In this document: piece after piece, positions 8,030 to 16,073 of the stretch | Layout of the letters: the number at the start of each line of letters is the position of its first letter | Position numbering within the stretch: the stretch's first letter is position 1 | Assembly: GCF_004152845.1 (NCBI RefSeq) | Contig: NZ_SEON01000004.1 | Location: forward strand, 124,001 to 188,000 | Length of the DNA stretch: 64,000 nucleotides | Direction of reading: 5' to 3' | DNA from: Sphingobium fuliginis | GTDB lineage: Bacteria > Pseudomonadota > Alphaproteobacteria > Sphingomonadales > Sphingomonadaceae | Made by a program: the position numbers and the translations under genes | Notes under the pieces: model-generated | Database searches by the model: none | The model's input: the letters and a program-made list of their open reading frames with translations, nothing else | What the model was told of the DNA's origin: nothing

Positions 8030-8676
8030 TCCTCTATGCCGTCACCCTTTCGCCCTTCGCCGCCCGCGTGCGGCTGGCGCTGCGCGTCAAGACGCTGGAC
8101 TATGCCATGCAACCTCCGCCGGGCGGCGGCACGCGGTCGCCTGAATTTCTGGCGATCAATCCGATCGGGAAATTGCCGGTGCTGGTGACGGACGACGGGC
8201 TGGCGATTGCCGAATCGGAGACCATCATCGACTATCTGGACGAGCGCTTCCCTGCTCCATCCTTATTGCCCGCCGATACGGGCGAACGGGTGAGGATGCG
8301 CAACATCATCCGCAGTTTCGAACTCTATGCCACGCCTGCCATGTCGCGTTTGTTCAAGCAGATGGACCCTGTGACCCGCGACGAGGCGACGGTCGCGGCC
8401 GAGATCGCCAATTGGCGCAACGGGCTGGCGCTCACCGACCGGTTCACGGCAGACGCCCCTTTCGCCGCGGGCGGCGCCATCAGCAAGGCGGACTGCATAT
8501 TGCTGCCCAGCCTGTTGCTGTGCGAGGTGGTCGCCCAAATCTTCGGGCTCGACGATCCTCTCGCGGACTGCCCCAATCTGGCGGGCTATCGGGCGAAAGC
8601 GCGCCGGCATCCGGACATGGGCGCGATCTGGACGGAGACGGCGGACGCGCTCGCGGCCATGAGAGCGGGAAAATGA
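8026..8676 (+). CDS. Glutathione S-transferase family protein
   Basis: A 216-residue cytosolic GST. The N-terminal thioredoxin-fold domain begins MILYAVTLSPFAARVR, with a Ser/Pro-Phe region where the glutathione-activating residue lies. NPIGKLPVL carries the conserved cis-Pro, and ESETIIDYL the glutathione-binding Glu-Ser. The all-helical C-terminal domain follows. It could conjugate, isomerise or cleave (ether or dehalogenation) with glutathione. Its start overlaps the stop of the SDR gene (ATGA), so the two products are made together and probably act in sequence. Substrate unknown. Confidence 0.9.
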   Translation: MILYAVTLSPFAARVRLALRVKTLDYAMQPPPGGGTRSPEFLAINPIGKLPVLVTDDGLAIAESETIIDYLDERFPAPSLLPADTGERVRMRNIIRSFELYATPAMSRLFKQMDPVTRDEATVAAEIANWRNGLALTDRFTADAPFAAGGAISKADCILLPSLLLCEVVAQIFGLDDPLADCPNLAGYRAKARRHPDMGAIWTETADALAAMRAGK

Positions 8677-8735
8677 TCCGCCGAAAGACGAGACGTCCCC
8701 AGAACCGCATTTCGTTCAGCACCGCATTTCGGCTT

Positions 8736-9479
8736 TCAGGCGAAGAGGTCGGCCGCCGCCAGCCGGTCGGCGATGAAGCGGCAAAAACGCGCCGCATCCG
8801 CACCATTGATCACGCGATGATCATAGCTGAGCGACAGAGGCAGCATCTGCCGCCACGCAATCCCGCCGTCATCCCCCGGGACCGGCACCGGCCGGGCGCG
8901 CGTGACGCCCAGAATGGCGACTTCGGGCGCGTTGACGATTGGCGTGAAGCCGGTCCCGCCAATATGCCCCAATGATGTCAGGGTGATGCAGCCGCCGGAC
9001 ATTTCCGCCATCGACAGGCCCTTGGTCCGCGCCTTGTCGGAAAGGGCGGCAACCTCCTCCGCGATCTGCGTCGCGGATTTGCGGTCGCAGTCCCGGATGA
9101 CCGGCACCAGCAGGCCGCCCGGCGTGTCCACCGCCACGCCCACATGCACATATTTCTTGAGCGTCAGCATGCCGCTCGCCGGATCGAGCGAGGCGTTGAA
9201 TTGCGGAAAGGCGGCCAGGCCGTCGGCCAGCGCCTTCACCAGCAGCGGCACGGCGGTCAGCTTCGTGCCGCCCGCCGCGTTATGCGCCTTGCGCCGTTCC
9301 TCCAATTGCGTGATGTCCGCATCGTCCTGATGGGTGACGTGCGGAATGGCGACCCAGTTGCGGCCCAGAAAGGCCGCGACGAATTTCTGGATCTTGCTGA
9401 GGGGGCGCTGCTCGACCTCTCCAAAGACTGAGAAGTCGCCCGTGGGCCAGGGGGCCAGACCTGCCAGGAGATCGCTCAT
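8736..9479 (-). CDS. 2-oxoacid dehydrogenase E2, catalytic domain only
   Basis: A 247-residue acyltransferase core of a 2-oxoacid dehydrogenase complex. It transfers the acyl group from lipoyl to CoA. The active-site motif is SYDHRVINGAD, giving His221 and Asn225; some pyruvate dehydrogenase E2 proteins also use Asn there. A normal E2 has a lipoyl domain and a peripheral-subunit-binding domain before the core. Both are absent: the protein starts about 25 residues before the core. The lipoyl domain is encoded separately at 9799-10029. It is the last gene of the E1 alpha-E1 beta-lipoyl-small protein-E2 operon, overlapping its upstream neighbour by ATGA. No E3 gene is nearby. Confidence 0.9.
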   Translation of the reverse strand: MSDLLAGLAPWPTGDFSVFGEVEQRPLSKIQKFVAAFLGRNWVAIPHVTHQDDADITQLEERRKAHNAAGGTKLTAVPLLVKALADGLAAFPQFNASLDPASGMLTLKKYVHVGVAVDTPGGLLVPVIRDCDRKSATQIAEEVAALSDKARTKGLSMAEMSGGCITLTSLGHIGGTGFTPIVNAPEVAILGVTRARPVPVPGDDGGIAWRQMLPLSLSYDHRVINGADAARFCRFIADRLAAADLFA

Positions 9480-9793
9480 ATGCGCTCAGGCCCCGTTGGC
9501 TTGAGGAATGTGAAGCGCGGGCTTTCCATGTCGATGGAATCCGTCAGCCGCATGGCCGGCGCCGCCGCGAACACGCTATTCAGCAGGGCCGCGGGATCGT
9601 TCGTGTCAACCTCATAATCGGCAACGAACAGGCCGGTTTCGGTTCCGGTCATGTCCAGTTCCCTGTAGCGGGTACAGGACAGGATGCCCGGCAACCGGCA
9701 CATCTCGACCGAGTGGACCTCATCATACCAGCGGTCATATTCGGCCTCGCGCCCGGCCACCGCGCGCGAGGTGACATGCAGGATGTAGCGCAT
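9476..9793 (-). CDS. Small protein, probable dimeric alpha/beta-barrel fold
   Basis: A 105-residue protein of no certain function. The start MRYILHVTSRAVAGREAEYDRWYDEVH and the spacing of strands and helices resemble dimeric ferredoxin-like barrels of the EthD/DUF4286 kind. Such proteins bind or rearrange hydrophobic substrates. It lies inside the 2-oxoacid dehydrogenase operon, 5 nt after the lipoyl gene and overlapping the E2 gene by 4 nt. Such tight coupling suggests it works with the complex or on its substrate. I cannot assign a reaction. Confidence 0.75.
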   Translation of the reverse strand: MRYILHVTSRAVAGREAEYDRWYDEVHSVEMCRLPGILSCTRYRELDMTGTETGLFVADYEVDTNDPAALLNSVFAAAPAMRLTDSIDMESPRFTFLKPTGPERI

Positions 9794-9798
9794 CGGGC

Positions 9799-10029
9799 TT
9801 AGCCGATGGTCGCCAGAAGGGTGCCGACCTCATAGGTTTCCCCGATCTGGGCGATGATCCTGAGGGTGCCGCTGGCGGGGCTTTCCACTTCCTGCGTCGA
9901 TTTTTCCGATTCCAGCGCATAGAGCGGCTGGCCTTCGACGGCCTGGCCGCCATCTTCCACCAGCCATTCGGCCAGCGTGCCTTCATTCATCGAAAAGCCG
10001 ATCTTGGGCAGCAATACTTCAACAGCCAT
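9799..10029 (-). CDS. Stand-alone lipoyl (biotinyl/lipoyl-attachment) domain protein
   Basis: A 76-residue protein that is one lipoyl domain from end to end. The modified lysine is Lys43 in the LESEKSTQEV hairpin, and the fold ends with GTLLATIG. In ordinary complexes this domain is the N-terminus of E2; here it is a free carrier, like the H-protein of glycine cleavage. It should shuttle the acyl group between E1 and the lipoyl-less E2 encoded at 8736. It sits directly after the E1 beta gene (20-nt gap), and its own ribosome site CAGGGAGTT is clear. Confidence 0.92.
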   Translation of the reverse strand: MAVEVLLPKIGFSMNEGTLAEWLVEDGGQAVEGQPLYALESEKSTQEVESPASGTLRIIAQIGETYEVGTLLATIG

Positions 10030-10049
10030 TGGGAACTCCCTGAGCGATA

Positions 10050-11075
10050 TTAGGATTTGACGAGGGCCTCTGCCGCCGCGACGATGTCGGCGGTTTGCGG
10101 GGCGAAGGCGGTTTCCAGCGGTTTGGAGAAGGGAACCGGGCAGAAAGCGCCGCCCAGCCGTCGGACCGGGGCCTTGAGCCTGCCGAACAGTTCCTCGTTC
10201 AGCACAGCCGCGATCTCCGCGCCGGCGCCAAAGGGCGTCACCGCCTCATGCACGATGATGGCGCGGCCGGTCCTGGCGACCGACTTCACCACCGTTTCCC
10301 TGTCCCACGGCGCGATGGTGCGCAGGTCGATGAGTTCGGCGGAGATGCCCGCTTCCTTCAGCTTGGCGACGGCGGGCATCGCCTCCTGGATCATGCGGGC
10401 ATAGGCGATGATGGTGACGTCGCTGCCCTCGCTCAGCACATTGGCCTTGCCAATGGGCACGCGATGGCCCTTTTCCGGCGCTTCGGCGGGCGACCAGTAG
10501 GTGGGCAGATTCTCGATGAACAGCACCGGATCGGGATCGTCGATGGCGCTGCGCATCAGGCCATAGGCGTCCTTCGGGCTGGAGGGCGCGACCACCTTGA
10601 TCCCCGCCGTATGCGCGAACCAGGCTTCCAGATAGTCGCAATGCTGCCCGCCGCTGGCGAAACCCGTCCCGGTCATGGTGCGGATGACGATGGGCACATG
10701 GGTCTGCCCGCCCGACATGAAGCGCAGCTTCGCCGCATGGTTGACGATCATGTCCATCGCCACGGTCGTGAAGTTCATCAACATGATCTCGGCAATGGGC
10801 TTGAAGCCCACCAGACTGGCGCCGATGGCCGCGCCGATGATCGCCTGTTCGGAAATGGGCGTGGAGCGCACGCGATGCTCGCCAAAGCGCGACGACAGCC
10901 CCTTGGTGACGCCGCAGACGCCGCCTTCCTCCGGATCGGCCAGGTCTTCGCCCAGCGCGATGACATTCTCATCCTCCTCCATGGCGTCCGCGATGGCGGC
11001 GTTGATGCCCTGGAGGATATTCGCCTTGGCGGCCTTCACAATATTTGCGGGGGCCATCGGGGTCTCGGCGTTCAT
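10050..11075 (-). CDS. 2-oxoacid (pyruvate/acetoin-type) dehydrogenase E1, beta subunit
   Basis: A 341-residue beta subunit of a heterotetrameric thiamine-diphosphate decarboxylase. The N-terminal pyrimidine-binding domain shows NVIALGEDLADPEEGGVCGVTKG and PISEQAIIGAA. The C-terminal transketolase domain ends with the conserved GRAIIVHEAVTPFGAGAE and RLGGAFCPVPFSKPLE. With E1 alpha it decarboxylates a 2-oxo acid (or acetoin) and acylates the lipoyl protein. Its ATG shares one base with the E1 alpha stop (TGATG), so the two subunits are translated in step. The substrate is not certain: pyruvate, acetoin or a pathway-specific keto acid. Confidence 0.93.
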   Translation of the reverse strand: MNAETPMAPANIVKAAKANILQGINAAIADAMEEDENVIALGEDLADPEEGGVCGVTKGLSSRFGEHRVRSTPISEQAIIGAAIGASLVGFKPIAEIMLMNFTTVAMDMIVNHAAKLRFMSGGQTHVPIVIRTMTGTGFASGGQHCDYLEAWFAHTAGIKVVAPSSPKDAYGLMRSAIDDPDPVLFIENLPTYWSPAEAPEKGHRVPIGKANVLSEGSDVTIIAYARMIQEAMPAVAKLKEAGISAELIDLRTIAPWDRETVVKSVARTGRAIIVHEAVTPFGAGAEIAAVLNEELFGRLKAPVRRLGGAFCPVPFSKPLETAFAPQTADIVAAAEALVKS

Positions 11076-12055
11076 CAGGCCATCTCCTCCGCGAACACGT
11101 CGCGCTTCAATTCCTCCACGACGGGGAAGTCGCTTGCCAGCGCGAATTCGACCGCTTCGTCGATCTCCTTCTCGATGGCGGCTTCCATTTCGGCCAATTG
11201 CTCCTCCGTCGCGATGCCGGTTTCGATGAGCTGCGCGCGGAAGCGCGGGACGGGATCGTTCGCCATCGCATCGGCCTTGCGCGCCTTGTCCATATAGGCG
11301 TCGGCATCGCCGAAGACGTGGCCGAAGAAGCGATAGGTCATCGCCTCGATCAGCGTCGGCCCCTCTCCGGCGCGGGCGCGGGCGATCGCCTCCTGCGCCA
11401 CGGCGTACATTTCGAAGGGGTCGTTGCCGTCCACCCGCACGCCCGGCATGCCATAAGCGGCGGCGCGATCCGCGACCTTGACGTTGCTGGTCTTGTCATA
11501 GGCGGTGTGCTCGCCCCATTCATTGTTCTGGCACACGAAGATCACCGGCAGCTTCCAGACGGCGGCCAGATTGAGCGATTCATGGAAGGCGCCGATATTG
11601 GCCGCGCCATCCCCGAAGGAGGCGACCGTCACGCGACCGTCGCCGCGCAGCTGCGATCCCCAGGCAAGGCCGTTGGCGATGGGCATGGTGGACCCGACGA
11701 TGCCGGTCGTCACCATGATGCCCTTGGCGGGATAGGTGACGTGCATCGGACCGCCCTTCCCCTTGCAGGTGCCGGTGGTGCGGCCGGCGACCTCCGCCCA
11801 CAGATCCTTGAGCGGCAGGCCCTTGGCTAGCTGGTCGTGGCTGCCGCGATAGATGGTGCAGATATAATCCTCATCCGTCAGATTGACCGAAATGGCGCTG
11901 GGGATCACTTCCTGACCGCGCGGGCTGTAATAGGGCATGACCAGCCGCCCGTTCATGATGACCTTGCGCGACCGTTCGTCATTCGCCTTGATCAGCGCCA
12001 TGCGGCGGTAGATCTCTAACTGTGTCGCCGCATCGGGGGTTGCCCTGTTGCTCAT
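11075..12055 (-). CDS. 2-oxoacid (pyruvate/acetoin-type) dehydrogenase E1, alpha subunit
   Basis: A 326-residue alpha subunit that binds thiamine diphosphate. The GDG at 148-150 and the NN at 177-178 form the cofactor motif, about 30 residues apart as expected. The phosphorylation-loop region ends in the usual TYRFFGHVFGDAD segment. The ATG at 12055 was chosen over an in-frame ATG 57 nt upstream because AAAGGACG precedes it and the family N-terminus starts here. It is the first gene of the five-gene operon, separated by 121 nt from an upstream crotonase gene on the same strand. Confidence 0.93.
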   Translation of the reverse strand: MSNRATPDAATQLEIYRRMALIKANDERSRKVIMNGRLVMPYYSPRGQEVIPSAISVNLTDEDYICTIYRGSHDQLAKGLPLKDLWAEVAGRTTGTCKGKGGPMHVTYPAKGIMVTTGIVGSTMPIANGLAWGSQLRGDGRVTVASFGDGAANIGAFHESLNLAAVWKLPVIFVCQNNEWGEHTAYDKTSNVKVADRAAAYGMPGVRVDGNDPFEMYAVAQEAIARARAGEGPTLIEAMTYRFFGHVFGDADAYMDKARKADAMANDPVPRFRAQLIETGIATEEQLAEMEAAIEKEIDEAVEFALASDFPVVEELKRDVFAEEMA

Positions 12056-12176
12056 TTCAGACGTCCTTTCGAAAGGCCGGATTTTCGCTATACGCCGTCC
12101 AGCATCTGCCATGTTTTGGCGGGCAGGAAAGCCCCGCCCCTGCCATATCGCAATTGTGAAGGATGAGGCGGCGTCC

Positions 12177-13088
12177 CTATTCCGGCCGGGGACGGCGGGC
12201 GCGAAGCTCTATCCGCCCCTTGCCGAACGGCGCGTCGCGATTGGCAAGCGCTTCCTTCAATCCCTTTTCCGCCATGTCCTTGCGGAACCGGCTGCGGCGC
12301 GGGCCGGTGCTGAGATGGGCGCGGGCATCGAGTTCGGCGGCATAGCGCAGGGATTGTTTCGCCCCCGCCAGCTCCATCTGCGCATTGACGACGCGCTTGT
12401 GCGTGGCGAGTATTTCCGCGTCGACGCTGCCGATGCGGCGCACCATCTCATCCGCCTCGAAATCCAGTTCCTCGGCCGGATAGGCTTCCAGCACCATGCC
12501 GATGCGCGCCGCGTCGATGCCGCTGATCGTGTCGCCGGTGAACAGCATGCGCTTGGTCCACTGCGGACCGCAATGATAGAACCACAGGTTCGTCGGCGGC
12601 GTGCCGTTGGCGCGGGCGGCGGGGAAGCCGATCTTCGCGTCGTCGGCGGCAAGCACGATGTCGCAGGAGAAAGCGAGGTCGGTGCCGCCCGCCAGGCAAT
12701 TGCCCTGCACCTTCGCCACGATCGGCTTGTGCAGGTCCAGCATGATGGAGGTCAGCTCCTGCTGCCGCTCCAGATTCCAGATGTCGTCGTCGATGGTCCC
12801 CGCGCGGCTGCGATAGGCGGCGGGATGATAGTCCGTCGCCGCGTCGGCCGCGCCGCCATAGCTGTCCGTCAGGTCGTAGCCAGCGCAGAAATCCCTGCCC
12901 TCGCCCGAAAGCAGGATGACATTGGCGTCCCGCCGGTCGTCCGCTTCCAGCAGCGCCTGATGCAATTCCTTGAGCATCTGGCCCGACAGGGCGTTGCGCT
13001 TTTCGGGGCGGTTCAGGGTGATGCGGGCCACATTGTCGCGCACCGCGAAGCTGATGCAGTCCGTCGATTTCAGCCATTTCATGCCCAT
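12177..13088 (-). CDS. Enoyl-CoA hydratase/isomerase family protein
   Basis: A 303-residue crotonase-fold protein. The CoA-binding segments RPEKRNALSG and GRDFCAGYDLTDS are clear, as is QGNCLAGGTDLAFSCD. The first catalytic Glu position reads as Asp (GGTDLA), and the second region reads FPAARANGTPP without a Glu. The chemistry may therefore differ from simple hydration. It is longer than usual (about 260) through a basic C-terminal tail. It lies upstream of, and on the same strand as, the 2-oxoacid dehydrogenase operon, and may be its first gene. Starts at 13088 (MGM) or 13082 are both possible. Confidence 0.87.
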   Translation of the reverse strand: MGMKWLKSTDCISFAVRDNVARITLNRPEKRNALSGQMLKELHQALLEADDRRDANVILLSGEGRDFCAGYDLTDSYGGAADAATDYHPAAYRSRAGTIDDDIWNLERQQELTSIMLDLHKPIVAKVQGNCLAGGTDLAFSCDIVLAADDAKIGFPAARANGTPPTNLWFYHCGPQWTKRMLFTGDTISGIDAARIGMVLEAYPAEELDFEADEMVRRIGSVDAEILATHKRVVNAQMELAGAKQSLRYAAELDARAHLSTGPRRSRFRKDMAEKGLKEALANRDAPFGKGRIELRARRPRPE

Positions 13089-13253
13089 GTTCCGCTCTCC
13101 AAATCCCTATCGCGCCAGCATAGCGCGCCCCGTGCCGCGCTGGCGAGGCTGGCCCCGCCGCCTATCGGCCATGTGATCCTTGCACCCTCCCCGTCTTGCC
13201 CCGTCCGGGTGGAGGGCGCAGTCCTGCCGCTTATGCAAAATGCAAAGGCGAGG

Positions 13254-13709
13254 ATGGCGGACGTGCCGGCGGGCTTCCACCGGCTGGACCGGATGGACGA
13301 TGTGATCGGCGGCTTCGACCCGGTTTACATCCGCCGGGAAGCGGACGGCCATGTGACGCTGGGCTTTCATGTCGGACAGCAGCACTGCAACCCGCGCGGC
13401 CATTGTCATGGCGGCACCTGGGCCACGATGGCCGATGTGGTCATGGGCGTGAATGTCGGGTTCGTGACAGGACTGAGCGGGCCCACCGTTTCGATGAGCA
13501 TCGACTTCCTGGGCGCGGCGGCGGAAGGCCAATGGGTGGAAGGACGGGCGGAGGTTCTGCGCTGGACGCCCAATCTTGGCTTCGCGCAATGCCGCTTCAG
13601 CGCGGACGGCGAGATAGCGCTGCGCGCCAATGCGGTCTTCCGCCGCAAATTCCCGCCCCATCGCGACTTTGAATCGCTGATCGCGCGGTCGTCGGAACAG
13701 AATGGATAA
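13254..13709 (+). CDS. PaaI-type hotdog thioesterase
   Basis: A 151-residue hotdog-fold protein that probably hydrolyses an acyl-CoA. The HCHGGTWATMADVVMG segment is the HGG-containing active-site helix of the PaaI/YbgC group, and the C-terminal ALRANAVFRR strand is typical. The start is ATG 13254, with AAAGGCGAGG in front; ATG 13233 in the same frame is the alternative. The much longer open frame upstream is antisense to the crotonase gene and is not coding. It overlaps the 5' region of the next SDR gene, so it begins the plus-strand Rieske/SDR group. Confidence 0.85.
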   Translation: MADVPAGFHRLDRMDDVIGGFDPVYIRREADGHVTLGFHVGQQHCNPRGHCHGGTWATMADVVMGVNVGFVTGLSGPTVSMSIDFLGAAAEGQWVEGRAEVLRWTPNLGFAQCRFSADGEIALRANAVFRRKFPPHRDFESLIARSSEQNG

Positions 13710-13719
13710 GGAGAGCATC

Positions 13720-14535
13720 ATGGGCCGTCTGTCAGGCAAGGTCGCTGTGATCATGGGCGCGACGCGGGAAGGCAATATGGGACAGGCGATCGCCCATCGC
13801 TTCCTGGAGGAAGGCGCGCATGTCGTCGTGTCCGGTCGCGGCCAGAAAGGGCTGGACGCGTTCGCCGCCGCGACCGGAGCCACCGCCATTCCGTGCGACA
13901 TCCGCAGCCGCGACCAGATCCAGTCGCTGGCGGACGCGGTGCTGGCGCGGCATGGCGCGATCGACATCGCCGTCAATGCGGCGGCCATCGGCTTCCTCGC
14001 GCCCTTCGAGGAGGAGACGGAGGAGCAGATCGATTCGATCCTCTCCGTCATCTTCAAGGGCGGGCTGTTCTTCATGCAGGTGATGGTCGGCGCGATGAAG
14101 CGGGAACGGCCGGACGGAAGGGGCGGCGCGATCGTCAACATCTCTTCCGCCGTGGCCGACATCATGTCCGACGATCATTGCAGCTATATGGGCGCCAAGG
14201 CCGCGCTCAACCAGATGACGCGCTTTGTCGCCTATGAATATGGCAGGCATGGCATCCGCGCGAACATCCTGGCGCCGGGCCTGACCATCACGCCGATGCT
14301 GGGCGGGTTCAACGTGCCCGGCATGGTGGAGGCCTATGCGAAGGAATATCCGCTGGGCCGGATCACCACGGTGGAAGACATCGCCAATGCGGCGCTGTTC
14401 ATGGCCAGCGACGAATGTTTCATGACGGGCCAGACCTTCCATGTGACGGGCGGGCTGACGCTGCGCCGCAATCCCACCACGGCGGAGATCATGGCCTCCA
14501 TCGCCGCCCATGACGGCGCGTCGCCGCCGATGTGA
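13720..14535 (+). CDS. SDR-family oxidoreductase
   Basis: A 271-residue short-chain dehydrogenase with cofactor loop GATREGNMGQA near residue 12 and catalytic YMGAK at about 160. The substitution of the usual GxxxGIG by GATREGNMG resembles the enoyl-ACP reductase-like branch, so reduction of a double bond is possible as well as alcohol oxidation. The ATG at 13720 has AAGGAGAGC in front; the ATG at 13702 lies before that site and overlaps the thioesterase stop. Followed after 168 nt by a Rieske oxygenase gene. Confidence 0.88.
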   Translation: MGRLSGKVAVIMGATREGNMGQAIAHRFLEEGAHVVVSGRGQKGLDAFAAATGATAIPCDIRSRDQIQSLADAVLARHGAIDIAVNAAAIGFLAPFEEETEEQIDSILSVIFKGGLFFMQVMVGAMKRERPDGRGGAIVNISSAVADIMSDDHCSYMGAKAALNQMTRFVAYEYGRHGIRANILAPGLTITPMLGGFNVPGMVEAYAKEYPLGRITTVEDIANAALFMASDECFMTGQTFHVTGGLTLRRNPTTAEIMASIAAHDGASPPM

Positions 14536-14703
14536 GCCTGCCATGATCCGCTTCTCGCAGCCGAACGGTTGACGGTAAATCCATCCGATCGGGCGGGCAG
14601 GGATCAGACTGGCGATGATCCGGGCCGCGTGGACCCGCGACATTGACTTGCGCCATGTGGGCGCGGGAAGCTGATGGCAAGGTCTCAGGAGAGGGCAGCA
14701 ATC

Positions 14704-16047
14704 GTGAACCAGCCAGCCGCCGCGCTACAGCCGAAGATCACCCGCAGGAAAAAGGCAGGGCCAGAGGATTTCATCCCGAAGGAAGATTATGTCAGCCGCG
14801 ATTTCGCGCGGCTGGAACAACGGCGGCTCTGGCCCCGCACCTGGCAGATGGCCTGCCGCGAGGAGGAGATTCCCCGCGTCGGGGATTATGTGACCTATGA
14901 CGTGCTGGACGAATCCATCATCGTCGTGCGTGTCGCGGCGGACAGGATCGCGGCCTATCATAATGCGTGCCAGCATCGCGGCCGCCGCCTGACGGAAGGG
15001 TGCGGCCATGCCGCCCGCCTGTACTGTCGTTTTCATGGCTGGTCCTGGAAGCTGGACGGCACCATCGCCCATGTGGTCGACCGCGATAATTGGGACGGCA
15101 GCCTGAAGGACGAGGACATCGCCCTGCCGCAAGTCCGGGTTGATCGCTGGGGCGGATTCGTCTTCATCTGCATGGACGGGGATGCCGAACCGCTGCTCGA
15201 CTTCCTCTCGCCCATTCCGGATGTTTTCCGCAATTATCCGTTCGAGAAGATGCGCTATCGCTGGTACAAGCGCACGGGCATCGACTGCAACTGGAAGACC
15301 GCGCTGGAAGCCTTCAACGAGGGCTATCACGTCCAGACGACCCATACCCAATTGCTGCCCGTCCACGATGACGAGGCCCTGTCCTTTGCCGAGGGACGCC
15401 ATGGCAGTTACCAGCTTGCGCCGGGGCGCATTTCGCTGGGCGAGCGCTCCCCCCGGCTTGCCAGCACGCAGGTCGACTATCGCCGCAACGTCCGCGACTT
15501 CGTCCTGATGCTGGAGGAGGATCTGAAAGCCTCGATCCCGCCGCACATGGCGGAACTGGCGGACCGGCTTGTCGACGAACTGCCGGAGGACGCCTCCCTG
15601 CTCGACGTGCTGATGAAATATGGCCAGATCGCCTTCGAGGCGGCGCAGGAACGCGGCATCCCCTTCCCATCGCTGACGCCGGAGGAGATCGGGCGAGCCG
15701 GGGCGGACTGGCACCTGTTCCCGAACATGGTCTTCCTGCCCGCGCCCGATGCGATGCTCGCCTATCGCGCGCGTCCCGACCGCAATGATCCGGAACGGTG
15801 CATCTTCGAAGTCTATTCGCTGGTCCTCTATCCCGAAGGACAGGAGCCGCCGCTGGAACGGCAGGAATTCAAGGATTGGCGCGATCATGACGCCTGGGGC
15901 CTGATCCTGACGCAGGATTTCGAGAATATGACCGAAGTGCAGCGGGGCATGCGCTCCACGGGCTTCACCGGATCGCGCACCAATCCCGTGCAGGAACGGA
16001 GCGTGTCGAATTTCCACCGGGCGCTGCGCGAGTTCATCGGCGCCTGA
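14704..16047 (+). CDS. Rieske non-heme iron oxygenase, large (alpha) subunit
   Basis: A 447-residue ring- or skeleton-hydroxylating oxygenase. The Rieske [2Fe-2S] ligands are Cys89-x-His91 and Cys108-x-x-His111. The catalytic iron ligands His209 and His214 lie in NEGYHVQTTH, with an Asp in TQDFENM near the C-terminus. It needs electrons from a ferredoxin/reductase not found in this window. The start is GTG 14704, with AGGAGAGG about nine bases upstream; ATG 14674 in frame is the alternative. It is a paralogue of the Rieske protein at 25812, sharing the extended C-terminal half. It is the first enzyme of a run with three SDRs. Substrate unknown; likely an alicyclic CoA ester or acid. Confidence 0.92.
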   Translation: MNQPAAALQPKITRRKKAGPEDFIPKEDYVSRDFARLEQRRLWPRTWQMACREEEIPRVGDYVTYDVLDESIIVVRVAADRIAAYHNACQHRGRRLTEGCGHAARLYCRFHGWSWKLDGTIAHVVDRDNWDGSLKDEDIALPQVRVDRWGGFVFICMDGDAEPLLDFLSPIPDVFRNYPFEKMRYRWYKRTGIDCNWKTALEAFNEGYHVQTTHTQLLPVHDDEALSFAEGRHGSYQLAPGRISLGERSPRLASTQVDYRRNVRDFVLMLEEDLKASIPPHMAELADRLVDELPEDASLLDVLMKYGQIAFEAAQERGIPFPSLTPEEIGRAGADWHLFPNMVFLPAPDAMLAYRARPDRNDPERCIFEVYSLVLYPEGQEPPLERQEFKDWRDHDAWGLILTQDFENMTEVQRGMRSTGFTGSRTNPVQERSVSNFHRALREFIGA

Positions 16048-16073
16048 CCCCAAAAGATTCAAAAGGAGAGAAT

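Noticed and set aside
10095..11297. 400-codon plus-strand frame over the E1 genes
   Set aside because: Its translation is rich in His, Arg and Gly with no family features, and it lies opposite clear E1 beta and alpha genes.
12048..13253. N-terminal extension of the thioesterase frame
   Set aside because: It is antisense to the crotonase gene; only the part after 13233/13254 resembles a hotdog protein.
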